Shown: positions 8,808 to 17,292 of the stretch, one piece after another | How positions within the stretch are numbered: the stretch's first letter is position 1 | How the letters are laid out: every line of letters begins with the position of its first letter | Source: Nitrosomonas sp. | GTDB taxonomy: Bacteria > Pseudomonadota > Gammaproteobacteria > Burkholderiales > Nitrosomonadaceae | Assembly: GCA_017984435.1 (NCBI GenBank) | Contig: JAGNZK010000013.1 | Span: 1 to 54,427, forward strand | DNA: 54,427 nt | Reading direction: 5' to 3' | Notes under the pieces: model-generated | Seen by the model: the letters and a program-made list of their open reading frames with translations, nothing else | The model's database searches: none | What the model was told of the DNA's origin: nothing | Program-made: the position numbers and the translations under genes

Positions 8808-9431
8808 TTAATTGGAATCCAACCATTTATCAAACTTATGATCAATGCCAGTATCCGTCGGTAAGTCATCAGCCAGTTCAAGCTCATTATCAACAAGAGT
8901 ATCCGTCGGCAAGTCATCAGCCAGTTCAAGTTCAAGCTCATTATCAACAAGAGTATCCGTCGGCAAGTCATCAACCAGTTCAAACACATTATCAACATGA
9001 GTATCAGACGGCACATCATCAATCAGTTCAAACTCATTATCCATATAAGTATCTGTCGGCACATCATCAACCAGTTCAAACTCATTATCCATATAAGTAT
9101 CTGTCGGCACATCATCCGCCAGCAGCTCGGTATCATTTACAGTTGTATACTTACCTTTTTCCAAAAATTGCCAATACGTCGTAGACACCAGAACAAAAGC
9201 GAACAACACCGTCAGCAGCAATAATAGCTTTCCAATATTAAAATACCCGTCATGTCCACCGTAAACGGAAGTACCATTCCCTGAACTCATGATCTTCAAT
9301 GTCGGTTGGCAATGCTCCAAAGCTGTACGACGAGCAGATTGCAATCGATACACGGTGCTTTGTTTCATATTCTCATTGATACTGTGATTTAATAGTTTGG
9401 CGATTTCTTTTCCCAATTCTTGCTCGTTCAT
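8808..9431 (-). CDS. DUF3619 family membrane protein with amplified C-terminal repeats
   Basis: 207 residues. Residues 1-60 are cytoplasmic with the family start (MNEQELGKEIAKLLN), one membrane helix lies at about 67-86, and the rest should be periplasmic. DUF3619 proteins sit directly behind ECF-type sigma factor genes in Betaproteobacteria and normally end in one short acidic motif resembling LP-D-Y-D--FD-WL. Here that ending (DDLPTDTGIDHKFDKWL) is preceded by five more copies, so residues 104-203 form six tandem units of 16 residues, one of them 18. The gene overlaps the sigma factor stop by 4 bp (ATGA), so an anti-sigma or sigma-modulating role is a reasonable inference, not proven. The repeat region is strongly acidic. 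Confidence 0.8.
   Translation of the reverse strand: MNEQELGKEIAKLLNHSINENMKQSTVYRLQSARRTALEHCQPTLKIMSSGNGTSVYGGHDGYFNIGKLLLLLTVLFAFVLVSTTYWQFLEKGKYTTVNDTELLADDVPTDTYMDNEFELVDDVPTDTYMDNEFELIDDVPSDTHVDNVFELVDDLPTDTLVDNELELELADDLPTDTLVDNELELADDLPTDTGIDHKFDKWLDSN
8823..9122 (-). repeat. Six in-frame tandem repeats of about 48 bp
   Basis: Direct repeats inside the DUF3619 gene encode units such as DDVPTDTYMDNEFELV. Five units are 48 bp and one is 54 bp, all keeping frame. The copies nearest the membrane segment (DDVPTDTYMDNEFEL twice) are almost identical, as are the two DDLPTDTLVDNELEL copies. This points to recent duplication by slippage or unequal recombination. Confidence 0.9.
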
Positions 9432-10012
9432 AATTTAACTCCTTTCTCCTTGAGTATTATAGCTAACGTATGAACTGCCCGTGAGCAGTGCGTTTTTACA
9501 CTTCCCTCTGAGCAATTCATAATCGCGGCGGTCTCCGTTAAACTCATTTCCTCCCAGTAACGCAGTAGGAAGGCTTCGCGTTGACGTGCCGGAAGAATTT
9601 CCATCGCTTTTTCTACTAGACCAATCAGTTGTGCTCTTTCAAGCTGTACATCAGGCGCTTTGGCGAAATTGGATTCTTGTTTTATCGGTAAAGTTTCAAG
9701 GATATCAAAATCTTCCTGGCCTTTAGTCTGATCCTTAGGCATAAACGCAGAAAATAGCGTAGTCCATAATGAACGAGTTTTCTGTCGCCGATAGTAATCG
9801 CGAATAGTATTCTGCAGAATACGTTGAAACAAAAGGGGAAGTTCTTCAACCGGTTTTGAAGCATATTTTGCCGTGAGCTTCATCATGGAATCCTGAATGA
9901 TGTCCAGCGCTGCATGTTCATCATGAACCGCAAATAGGGCTTGTTTATATGAGCGTCTCTCGGTTTCAATCAGAAAATCCGAAAGTTCTTCTCGAGTAGC
10001 CAGGATCGTCAA
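9428..10012 (-). CDS. ECF-like sigma-70 family RNA polymerase sigma factor
   Basis: 194 residues. Region 2 is at about 20-75 (HAALDIIQDSMMKLTAKY; the following QRILQNTIRDYYRRQ is the helix that reads the -10). A linker follows, and region 4 is at about 135-190 with the helix-turn-helix EMSLTETAAIMNCSEGSVKTH. Its stop overlaps the start of the DUF3619 gene (ATGA), a pairing common in Betaproteobacteria. It is divergent from yacG, and a large hairpin lies in its leader. The regulon is not visible from this window. No zinc-binding anti-sigma motif is encoded next to it. Confidence 0.88.
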   Translation of the reverse strand: MTILATREELSDFLIETERRSYKQALFAVHDEHAALDIIQDSMMKLTAKYASKPVEELPLLFQRILQNTIRDYYRRQKTRSLWTTLFSAFMPKDQTKGQEDFDILETLPIKQESNFAKAPDVQLERAQLIGLVEKAMEILPARQREAFLLRYWEEMSLTETAAIMNCSEGSVKTHCSRAVHTLAIILKEKGVKL

Positions 10013-10045
10013 CCTTTACTTGTGGTTAAAAATAATTTAAAAAGC

Positions 10046-10088
10046 TAAAACCAGCGGATACGAAACCTTTTCGCACACGCTGGTTTTA
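10046..10088. promoter_or_regulatory. Structured hairpin in the sigma factor / yacG divergent region
   Basis: An 11-bp perfect outer stem (10046-10056 with 10078-10088), a symmetric 4x4 internal loop, then a 5-bp inner stem (CGAAA/TTTCG) with a 3-nt loop. It lies 34-76 bp upstream of the sigma factor ATG and 73 bp upstream of yacG. It could be an mRNA leader structure or an operator. It is not followed by a U-run on the plus strand. Confidence 0.5.
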
Positions 10089-10160
10089 AAGTTATTCATC
10101 CATTGCTAAAACACGGTCACTTCTTATTTTTAAACAATAACACAAAATAATGAATTTTTT

Positions 10161-10340
10161 ATGCAACAACACATCGTCAATTGCCCGCAGTGTGGTAAAA
10201 AAGTAGTATGGGAGTCGGCCAATTATTTCCGCCCATTTTGTTCTGAGCGTTGTAAAACAGAAGATTTATCTCAGTGGGCTCAAGAGTCTTATCGAATTCC
10301 AGAGTTAGAGAAAGATTTTGAAGACAAAGAAAATAGCTGA
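10161..10340 (+). CDS. yacG: DNA gyrase inhibitor YacG
   Basis: 59 residues, the normal length of the family. It has the four-cysteine zinc finger (CPQC at 8-11, and Cys27/Cys31 in FCSERC) and the conserved tail [13 protein letters not shown]. YacG binds GyrB and blocks DNA binding by gyrase in E. coli. In many Betaproteobacteria yacG lies in a zapD-yacG-nudix-argJ neighbourhood. Here it is on the opposite strand from argJ and the Nudix gene and is followed after 6 bp by a diguanylate cyclase, so the cluster has been rearranged. The ATG at 10161 gives the family-standard N-terminus. Confidence 0.92.
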   Translation: MQQHIVNCPQCGKKVVWESANYFRPFCSERCKTEDLSQWAQESYRIPELEKDFEDKENS

Positions 10341-10346
10341 TTTTAT

Positions 10347-11474
10347 ATGATGGATGAATCAATCTATGAGCAGAATCGTTTATTACAGCGTAAGCTGGAT
10401 CACCTACTCAAACAAGCAAGAGCCAACGAGAAGAAACAGGAATTATACGAAGCTTTTGGTTTTGAAATTATCGGTGCTAATACACCTAAACAGTTACGAG
10501 ATTTATTGTTAAATCAAATCATAGCGCGCTTTCAACTCCATGATGCTGTCTTGTGTCTTGTTGATCATCATAAAGATATCGAACGTTTATTTTTTGATCA
10601 CGATGAAGAGGCGCGTTTGAATTCTGAGAACAAGTTATTGATTCTTGATACTTTGAAAGATGCAGAAATCATTCAGTCGTTGATCAACTATCCGATGCTG
10701 GGCTCCGAGGTATTAGAAAAATACCGCTGGATGACAGATAATTTAAAAAATCGGGATCAAATCAAAAGTGCTGCATTTTTACCACTCCTGCGCAGTGATC
10801 GGATCATTGGTTCACTATTGCTGATCAGCCATGATGTTAAGCGCTATCAACAGGATGCCGGAACATTTTTTCTGCAAAAACTATCAGCAATGATTGCGGT
10901 TGCAATAGAAAATTGCCTCAATCAGCAAAGAATTAAAGAAGTCAGTTATCAAGATGTTTTAACACAAGCTTATAACCGTCGTTATTTCGACTTGCGCTTC
11001 AAAGATGAAATTGCCAGAGCCATTCGCTGGAATGATGATCTTATTTGTATGTTTCTTGATGTTGATCACTTCAAGAATATAAATGATACCTATGGGCATC
11101 AAACAGGCGACTTGGTGTTAAAACGTATGACTACTTTGATTAAAGAACAAGTGAGAGCTTGTGATATTGTGGCTCGCTATGGTGGTGAAGAATTCGTTGT
11201 TGCGCTGCCTACGACAATGCCGTCAGCTGCATACGAGATAGCGGAGCGCCTGCGCCAGGCGATTTGCTTAACAACCCTGAGTTTTCATGACAAACAATTC
11301 AAAGTATCTATTTCAATCGGCATGGCCAACCTGAAAAGCCTGTCGGTCGCCCAGCCCTACGATACTGAATTGATTTGCACTACCTTACTGGATAGAGCCG
11401 ATAAAGCCCTATACAACGCCAAAGCAGGCGGTAGAAATCAGGTGTCATTTTATACTAATTCATCTAATCAATGA
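10347..11474 (+). CDS. Diguanylate cyclase with DUF484/GAF-like sensor domain
   Basis: 375 residues. An N-terminal coiled coil (1-40) and a DUF484/GAF-like domain (about 40-190) precede a GGDEF domain (about 205-370). The active-site loop is GGEEF, and the product-inhibition I-site RACD lies exactly five residues upstream, so both synthesis of cyclic di-GMP and feedback control look intact. No membrane segment is present, so a cytoplasmic ligand or partner is likely. It begins 6 bp after yacG and is probably co-transcribed. Two adjacent ATG codons (10347 and 10350) could start it. Confidence 0.9.
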   Translation: MMDESIYEQNRLLQRKLDHLLKQARANEKKQELYEAFGFEIIGANTPKQLRDLLLNQIIARFQLHDAVLCLVDHHKDIERLFFDHDEEARLNSENKLLILDTLKDAEIIQSLINYPMLGSEVLEKYRWMTDNLKNRDQIKSAAFLPLLRSDRIIGSLLLISHDVKRYQQDAGTFFLQKLSAMIAVAIENCLNQQRIKEVSYQDVLTQAYNRRYFDLRFKDEIARAIRWNDDLICMFLDVDHFKNINDTYGHQTGDLVLKRMTTLIKEQVRACDIVARYGGEEFVVALPTTMPSAAYEIAERLRQAICLTTLSFHDKQFKVSISIGMANLKSLSVAQPYDTELICTTLLDRADKALYNAKAGGRNQVSFYTNSSNQ

Positions 11475-11548
11475 GTTAGCTGATATCCATCTGCCAGCTT
11501 CTTATTCAAATACCCTATTGCGTTTCAGATTTGATACAGCGCCAACGA

Positions 11549-12517
11549 TTATACGATACCGCGCATCATCGCTATGCCATGGGCTCCCATCTCTTGTGCT
11601 GTCGGCAAATCTTCCCGGCATAAACCACCCAAAGCATAAATCGGTAACGGGTAACCACGGATCAGTGTGGCAAACTTTCTCCAGCCTAATGCAGATAATT
11701 CCACATGACTGAGTGTCGGTTGAACCGGACCCAACACAACAAAATCAAGCCCGAGTTGCTCTGCTGCAAAGAGTTCTTCGGCATTGTGGCAGGATGCACC
11801 ACATAATCCATATTCCGCATCAGGGCGATGTGACATTGCCATCAATTGCGGTGACGACAAATGTACACCATCGGCGCCGATTTCACGGGCTAATGCTACA
11901 TCGCCGTTTATCAGCACTCTCGCTTGATAAGTGTGTGCAAGTGAAAGCACTTGTCGTGAGAATTCCCGCAACAAATCTTGCGCCATGTGTTTCTCACGAA
12001 TCTGAAGCAAACGCAAACCATTTTGCAATGCCTGCTCAATTTGCTTTAATGCAGGTTCGATGCCGATCTCCGTTGCCCGTGTAATGGCATAAATCGACGG
12101 CAGTAAAAGTGCCTGTAAAATAGGTCCGTTAGCTGGCAGGATAGGGGATACTTCAACCTGCTGCGGCCATTGCCAGAACAAACCTTGATTTTCCCTGGAT
12201 GAAGGTTTGCCTTCCCATTCCGTTACGCGAAAAAAATGTAATCGGACGTTAGCATGTGAATAGGTATATCTCCTTGTTATCCAAGGCTGGGCATGGCGAA
12301 CTTGAATCCCCAATTCTTCCCACAACTCGCGTTCCAACGCATGCAATAAAGATTCGTTTTTTTCGACCTTGCCACCGGGAAATTCCCAATAACCGCAATA
12401 TACCTTGCCTCCGGGTCTGCGCGTCAGTAAAAACCGGCCATCGGGTTGCGTAATGACAGCTGCAACAACCTCAACGATGGGTGTTGATTCAGTGAGCGGA
12501 ATGGAAACGTTATTCAC
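11549..12517 (-). CDS. Nudix hydrolase fused to a thiamine-phosphate-synthase-like domain
   Basis: 322 residues. The N-terminal Nudix (MutT-like) domain carries the box GGKVEKNESLLHALERELW followed by EELGI, as in enzymes that hydrolyse 8-oxo-dGTP. Residues of about 135-322 form a ThiE-like barrel (LQIREKHM, GADGVHLSS, VVLGPVQPT, YALGGL). This fusion is widespread in Beta- and Gammaproteobacteria. The role of the barrel is unclear, since key ThiE substrate residues are not all obvious. The gene lies 3 bp downstream of the DUF815 ATPase gene and forms an operon with it and argJ. Confidence 0.9.
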   Translation of the reverse strand: MNNVSIPLTESTPIVEVVAAVITQPDGRFLLTRRPGGKVYCGYWEFPGGKVEKNESLLHALERELWEELGIQVRHAQPWITRRYTYSHANVRLHFFRVTEWEGKPSSRENQGLFWQWPQQVEVSPILPANGPILQALLLPSIYAITRATEIGIEPALKQIEQALQNGLRLLQIREKHMAQDLLREFSRQVLSLAHTYQARVLINGDVALAREIGADGVHLSSPQLMAMSHRPDAEYGLCGASCHNAEELFAAEQLGLDFVVLGPVQPTLSHVELSALGWRKFATLIRGYPLPIYALGGLCREDLPTAQEMGAHGIAMMRGIV

Positions 12518-12520
12518 AGA

Positions 12521-13396
12521 CTATGGCTGGTTGCTAACCGATTTTTGCCTGCCGGCCAGATCCCGAGCAAACTGCCAAGCCACACGACCACTGCGTGAAC
12601 CGCGTTCAAGTGCCCATTGCAACGCTTCTGTCCGTGCCAAAGCGGTCATTTCACGGATACCAAAATATGCCAGCCAGTAACGCACAATTTCCAGATAGTG
12701 TTCCTGATCGAAAGGATAAAATGACACCCACAAACCAAAACGTTCCGACAAGGAAATTTTTTCCTCAATCGCTTCACTGGGATGTACTTCCTCGCCAATA
12801 TGGCGCGTATCGAGATTATCGCGCATAAACTCCGGCACCATGTGACGCCGGTTGGATGTGGCATAGATCAGCACATTATCGGAAACCGTGGCGATCGATC
12901 CGTCCAACACCACTTTCAGCGCTTTGTAACCGGATTCATCGGTTTCAAAAGACAAATCATCGCAAAACAAAATGAAACGCTCCGGGCGCTGATAAATCTT
13001 TTCCACGATGTCATGCAGATCAACGAGATGGTGTTTTTCCACTTCGATCAGACGTAATCCATCCTTTGCATATTTGTTCAACAATGCTTTGATCAATGAA
13101 GATTTACCCGTGCCGCGCGCGCCTGTCAGCAACACATTATTGGCAGAAAATCCCTGCACAAACTGCTGCGTATTCTGGTCAATGCGCTGCTTCTGATCAT
13201 CAATGCCGCACAACGCATCCAGCGTAATTCGATGCGGATGTGTTATCGATTGGATAAATCCGGCGTTGCCTTGTCTGCGCCAACGAAAAGCGATTGCCGT
13301 CTGCCAATCAGGATCTGGCTGTACCAACGGCAAAAACTTTTCCAGATGATCGAGCAATCGGTCTGCCCGTTCGCATAATTTGTCGTAATCACTCAT
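12521..13396 (-). CDS. DUF815 family AAA-like ATPase
   Basis: 291 residues. Walker A is GARGTGKS at 92-99 and a Walker-B-like FILFCDDLSF follows, with a sensor-like ATSNRRH segment. DUF815 proteins are single-domain P-loop ATPases found next to argJ and the Nudix/ThiE fusion. Their molecular role is not established. It is 11 bp downstream of argJ and 3 bp upstream of the Nudix gene, so all three should be one transcript. Confidence 0.88.
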   Translation of the reverse strand: MSDYDKLCERADRLLDHLEKFLPLVQPDPDWQTAIAFRWRRQGNAGFIQSITHPHRITLDALCGIDDQKQRIDQNTQQFVQGFSANNVLLTGARGTGKSSLIKALLNKYAKDGLRLIEVEKHHLVDLHDIVEKIYQRPERFILFCDDLSFETDESGYKALKVVLDGSIATVSDNVLIYATSNRRHMVPEFMRDNLDTRHIGEEVHPSEAIEEKISLSERFGLWVSFYPFDQEHYLEIVRYWLAYFGIREMTALARTEALQWALERGSRSGRVAWQFARDLAGRQKSVSNQP

Positions 13397-13407
13397 GGGA
13401 TATTAAC

Positions 13408-14631
13408 TTAGCTGCGATAACTTGCGTTAATTTTGACGTAATCATAAGAAAAGTCGCAGGTCCATACCGTGGTGGAAGCTGAGCCGCGATTCAGCACCAC
13501 GCGCACAGTGATCTCGGATTGATGCATTACGCGCTGCCCATCGACTTCTTGATAATGAGCCGCTCTGCCGCCTTTTTCCGCAACCAGCACGTCGTCCAGA
13601 TAGAGTTGAATGCTACTTACATCCAGATCATCAATCCCGGCATAACCAATCGCTGCCAGAATCCTGCCCAGATTGGGGTCGGACGCGAAAAAAGCGGTTT
13701 TGATTAACGGTGAATGCGCAATGGCATAAGCCACTTTGGTGCATTCATCCGTGTCCTTGCCGGCATCTACTTGCACGGTAATAAACTTGGTCGCGCCTTC
13801 GCCATCGCGTACGATCATCTTGGCCAGATCAGCGGCAACTGCGGTGACAGCTTCTTGCAGCAAACCAAATTCTGCACTGTCTTGACGAATAATTTCGCTA
13901 TGCTCCGCTTTCCCGGTGGCAAGGACTATAAAGGCATCATTGGTGGAAGTGTCGCCATCCACCGTGATGCGGTTAAATGAATGATCCGCCGCATGTTGCA
14001 CCATATTCTGTAACAAAACCTGACCGATCACCGCATCCGTTGCAACATAGCCCAGCATGGTCGCCATATTCGGGCGGATCATGCCGGAACCTTTGGCAAT
14101 GCCGGTAACCGTCACCGTTTTGCCATCAATCTGTACTTGCCGCGAAGCCGCCTTCGGCACGATGTCTGTCGTCATGATCGCCTGCGCTGCGGCAAACCAG
14201 TTATCACTCTTGCAATTGGCTATGGCGGCAGGTAATCCATTGACAATCCTATCCACCGGCAATGGCTCCATAATCACACCGGTCGAAAACGGCAAAACCT
14301 GCTGCGTCGTGCAACCCAATAGTCTGGCTAATTCAGAACAAGTCACCAGCGCATGTTGAATCCCCGTCTCACCGGTGCCGGCGTTGGCATTACCGGTATT
14401 GACCACCAGTGCGCGAATGGACTGTGTCAAATGTTGCTTCGCTACAATCACCGGTGCTGCACAAAAGCGATTCTGCGTAAACACACCGGCAACTTGCGTG
14501 CCTTCATCCAGCAGCATTACCAGTAAATCCTTACGACCGGGCTTTTTAATGCCGGCTTCGGCAATGCCGAGGGTCACGCCCGCAACGGGCAACAGTTGTT
14601 CGGGAGTTAAAGGAGTAATATTGACGGGCAT
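13408..14631 (-). CDS. argJ: Bifunctional ornithine/glutamate N-acetyltransferase ArgJ
   Basis: 407 residues, full length. ArgJ moves the acetyl group from N-acetylornithine to glutamate (the bifunctional enzymes also use acetyl-CoA), recycling it in arginine synthesis. The self-cleavage site is present: [10 protein letters not shown], with Thr191 as the nucleophile that becomes the N-terminus of the beta chain. Other family segments are [12 protein letters not shown] (77-88) and [10 protein letters not shown]. It is the first gene of the argJ-DUF815-Nudix operon. Arginine is one of the two building blocks of the cyanophycin made by the operon at 690-8440. Confidence 0.95.
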   Translation of the reverse strand: MPVNITPLTPEQLLPVAGVTLGIAEAGIKKPGRKDLLVMLLDEGTQVAGVFTQNRFCAAPVIVAKQHLTQSIRALVVNTGNANAGTGETGIQHALVTCSELARLLGCTTQQVLPFSTGVIMEPLPVDRIVNGLPAAIANCKSDNWFAAAQAIMTTDIVPKAASRQVQIDGKTVTVTGIAKGSGMIRPNMATMLGYVATDAVIGQVLLQNMVQHAADHSFNRITVDGDTSTNDAFIVLATGKAEHSEIIRQDSAEFGLLQEAVTAVAADLAKMIVRDGEGATKFITVQVDAGKDTDECTKVAYAIAHSPLIKTAFFASDPNLGRILAAIGYAGIDDLDVSSIQLYLDDVLVAEKGGRAAHYQEVDGQRVMHQSEITVRVVLNRGSASTTVWTCDFSYDYVKINASYRS

Positions 14632-14768
14632 GGTAAATCATCATGGTTATTAGAATGCCGCTATGCTACCGTATCTTTAGCCATGTTTTCCAGAAATTAC
14701 GCTATCATTTTTTCCGCAATAAGCCATATTTCGCTATGATTTGTTTAGGCATTTAAAAAGAAAGAAAT

Positions 14769-14788
14769 CTCGGGAGCTTGCTCCCGAG
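14769..14788. promoter_or_regulatory. GC-rich hairpin with a CTTG tetraloop
   Basis: CTCGGGAG, loop CTTG, CTCCCGAG: a perfect 8-bp stem closed by a sequence known as a stable RNA tetraloop. It lies 45 bp upstream of the broken DUF1353 gene and 137 bp upstream of argJ. No U-run follows on plus, so it may be a leader structure or a repeat rather than a terminator. Confidence 0.45.
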
Positions 14789-14833
14789 TAGTCAGTCTGA
14801 AGGAATTTCTTGATTCACAAATAGGAGGTTAGA

Positions 14834-15238
14834 ATGAATTGTACCATCCGCTACAAGGAACGCCGCCATTACAAATATACGTTATTTGAAGACTATCCTA
14901 TCCAAACAGACCTTCGTCCACCGCACGCCATCTCGACAAGATTTATCGATCTTGATTTGGATGGTTTGCTTACAATTAAGAAGAACTATGCTTGGGATGG
15001 TGCCAGTGGTGCTTTTGATACAAAAAATATCATGTGAGGCTCGCTGGTTCATGATGCTTTGTATCAACTCATGCGTGAAGAGCTTATTTCGCTGGAGAAG
15101 CGCGAAGATGTGGATTGGTTACTCCGAGAAATTTGTCTTGAAGATGGTATGTCCAGGATTCGCGCTGACTGGGTTTATCATGGTGTAGATATTTTTGGTG
15201 CATCCAGTGCCAAGCCGGATCTACTTCACGCACCTTAA
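14834..15238 (+). pseudogene. DUF1353 family protein, interrupted by an in-frame TGA
   Basis: The frame opens at 14834 behind AGGAGG and reads a DUF1353-type protein (NYAWDGASGAFDTKNIM). It meets TGA at 15035-15037 and continues in the same frame with GSLVHDALYQLM... to a TAA at 15236-15238, 134 codons in all. In the family the residue at the TGA position is usually arginine (RGSLVHDALYQL), so a single CGA-to-TGA change explains the break. DUF1353 proteins are often phage-associated. The strong ribosome site and otherwise clean frame suggest a recent mutation, or a sequencing error. Confidence 0.8.
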
Positions 15239-15363
15239 ACATTAAACTACTTCTATGTGATTTACATGGAAAATACAATAAGGGCGTGCATAATCAAGTA
15301 TGCAAGAAAATTAATAAAAGCGTAAGAAATATAAAGATATTGCTCACGACTACCTGATTTACC

Positions 15364-15397
15364 AATAAAAAACCCCGGTTTGCCGGGGTTTTTTATT
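15364..15397. terminator. Bidirectional rho-independent terminator after csp
   Basis: Perfect stem AAAAAACCCCGG / CCGGGGTTTTTT around loop TTTG (15367-15394), extendable by three A-T pairs. It is oriented to end the minus-strand csp transcript 17 bp past its stop, and the flanking A- and T-tracts let it work in both directions. Confidence 0.9.
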
Positions 15398-15413
15398 TAT
15401 ATAATGCGAAAAC

Positions 15414-15617
15414 TTACTGAGGCACAATATTGGATGCTTGTTTGCCTTTAGGGCCTGTCGTTACGTCGAAGGTAACGCGTTGGGCTTCGCGCAGTGTTTT
15501 GAAACCGCTGCTGTTGATTGCAGAGAAGTGTGCAAATAAGTCTTCTCCACCGTTATCCGGAGTAATGAAACCAAAACCTTTAGAGTCGTTGAACCATTTT
15601 ACAATACCTGTTGCCAT
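15414..15617 (-). CDS. Cold-shock protein (CspA family)
   Basis: 67 residues, the standard length of a single cold-shock domain. Both RNA-binding motifs are present: KGFGFI (RNP1-like) at 13-18 and DLFAHFSAI (RNP2-like) at 26-34. It binds single-stranded RNA or DNA and melts mRNA structure. The ribosome site AAGGAAAT lies just upstream of the ATG. It is a single-gene transcript with its own terminator. The long upstream gap is consistent with the extended structured leader typical of csp genes, though I did not identify a specific cold-box. Confidence 0.95.
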   Translation of the reverse strand: MATGIVKWFNDSKGFGFITPDNGGEDLFAHFSAINSSGFKTLREAQRVTFDVTTGPKGKQASNIVPQ

Positions 15618-16014
15618 TTATATTTCCTTACTGATTAATGAATTTACGTCTACGTGATCCGTAGTGACCATTGAATATCAAGGAAAAAAGGTCAACCATA
15701 AGCATCACATTTCACAGCTTGAATTCAAAAGACCTGAATAAGATACACGTTTACTAACAAAATTCAAGTGTTTATTCATAACGCAATCCTCACAGATGCC
15801 TGGCTTTTTGATTAGAGATCGCGCTATTGATTTGAATAATTCTTTTACTAAGGTAAGTTGTTGAGAAAATCGCCGGATTAAATGTTCTAGCTTTGAATTT
15901 AGGACTGTTTTCCACCCTTATTTCTGATTTATAAAAATTACATTTGTATGAAAATGGTCTTAAAGGTAATATTTATAAAACATTAGGTATTTTTAGTAAT
16001 GGATTAGGCAAATA
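15618..16014. other. Intergenic: csp leader and carboxypeptidase promoter
   Basis: 397 bp between divergent genes with no coding signal. It contains a short inverted repeat CTACG-TGATC-CGTAG (15650-15664) in the presumed csp leader. No confident promoter could be picked. Confidence 0.5.
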
Positions 16015-17250
16015 ATGGCTCCTAACTATATCAATAGAAAAGTATTTTCTCTCGTTGCTCTAGTAGCGTTACTATTTCTGGCAAACCCGGTGCGAGCGAA
16101 CCCCCTTCATGCTGCTATCGTGCTTGATTCGGATACGGGCGAAGTGCTGCATGCGACGCACGCCGATGCCAGCCGTTACCCGGCTTCTCTGACCAAGATG
16201 ATGACGCTCTACATGTTGTTCGAAGCAATAGCGCAGCGCAAAATGACCATGGGTACCCGGATGCCAGTATCCGTACATGCGGCGGCCATGCCATCGACGA
16301 ATATCAATCTGCGATCGGGTGACAGCATCAGTGTGCATGAAGCAATTCCGGCGCTGATTGTGCGTTCCGCCAATGACGTGGCGGCAGTAGTGGCCGAAGC
16401 ACTCGGCGATACGGAAGCCAATTTCGGTCGCATGATGACCGATAAGGCTCGCAAACTGGGAATGCATGCCACCACCTTCCGTAATGCCTCCGGACTGCCT
16501 AACGGCGAGCAGAAAACCACAGCACGGGATATGGCAACGCTATCCATGCGCTTGATGAAGGATTTTCCGCAACACTACCATTATTTCTCTACGCAATCGT
16601 TTAGTTACAAAGGCGTCACTTACAATAGCCACAATCGCATGGTGCGTAACACGCATGGCGTGGATGGTCTGAAAACCGGTTTTATCCGGGCCTCGGGATT
16701 CAATGTCGCCACATCTGCCAAACGCGGTAATCGTCGCGTGGTCGCGGTGGTGATGGGGGGGCCAACCGCCGCTTCCCGTGATCAACACATGGCGCAGTTG
16801 CTGGATCGCAGCTTTACCCGAGGAAATGCAGCAATTCAAGTGGCCAAAAATAACGGGGATGTTCCAAACAGAGCGCCCGTTGTGGTGCAAAAAGTCAGTG
16901 TTTCAACACCTGCGATCAAACCTGCCCCGATGCAGAAAAAAACACCGAATCCAGTAATACCAAAGGTTGCGCAAGTTGAAACCAATATTGAGCCACAGAG
17001 AGTTACGGCAACCAACAAAAGTTGGGAAGTGCAAATCGGCTCTTATTTAGCGCACGACCGCGCACAGGCTCAGGCGCAGGCCGCCACTCGTTGGATACCC
17101 GGTGCCGTAGTGATCACTGAAGTCGAAATCAGTAACCGCAAACTGTATCGCGCCCGACTGGTAGGTCTGCAGGAAAATCAGGCACGTACCGCTTGTCAGA
17201 ACCTATCCCGGCAAGGCATGGAATGTATGGTCGTCCGCTCGCACGGCTGA
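16015..17250 (+). CDS. D-alanyl-D-alanine carboxypeptidase (PBP5/6-type) with SPOR domain
   Basis: 411 residues. A signal peptide (1-28, ending VRA) precedes a penicillin-binding serine peptidase domain with all three motifs: SLTK (Ser58, Lys61), SAN (118-120) and KTG (220-222). It trims the terminal D-Ala from peptidoglycan stem peptides in the periplasm. A Pro/Lys-rich linker (about 280-330) leads to a C-terminal SPOR domain (about 333-411) that in other proteins binds denuded glycan at the division site. This replaces the amphipathic membrane anchor of PBP5. A septal role is inferred from SPOR. Confidence 0.93.
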   Translation: MAPNYINRKVFSLVALVALLFLANPVRANPLHAAIVLDSDTGEVLHATHADASRYPASLTKMMTLYMLFEAIAQRKMTMGTRMPVSVHAAAMPSTNINLRSGDSISVHEAIPALIVRSANDVAAVVAEALGDTEANFGRMMTDKARKLGMHATTFRNASGLPNGEQKTTARDMATLSMRLMKDFPQHYHYFSTQSFSYKGVTYNSHNRMVRNTHGVDGLKTGFIRASGFNVATSAKRGNRRVVAVVMGGPTAASRDQHMAQLLDRSFTRGNAAIQVAKNNGDVPNRAPVVVQKVSVSTPAIKPAPMQKKTPNPVIPKVAQVETNIEPQRVTATNKSWEVQIGSYLAHDRAQAQAQAATRWIPGAVVITEVEISNRKLYRARLVGLQENQARTACQNLSRQGMECMVVRSHG

Positions 17251-17292
17251 TGACTACTCGGGGTTTAGAAGCAAGTATTTGACTGTTAAACA

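Noticed and set aside
8823-9122. Possible CRISPR array
   Set aside because: The direct repeats are contiguous with no unique spacers and encode an in-frame protein repeat.
8804-9184. Plus-strand open frame with repeating HQPVQ-type residues
   Set aside because: It is the complement of the 48-bp tandem repeats of the DUF3619 gene. Repeat length is a multiple of three, so all frames stay open.
15035-15037. TGA read as tryptophan or selenocysteine in the DUF1353 gene
   Set aside because: No sign of recoding: the family has Arg here and TGA serves as a normal stop elsewhere in the window.
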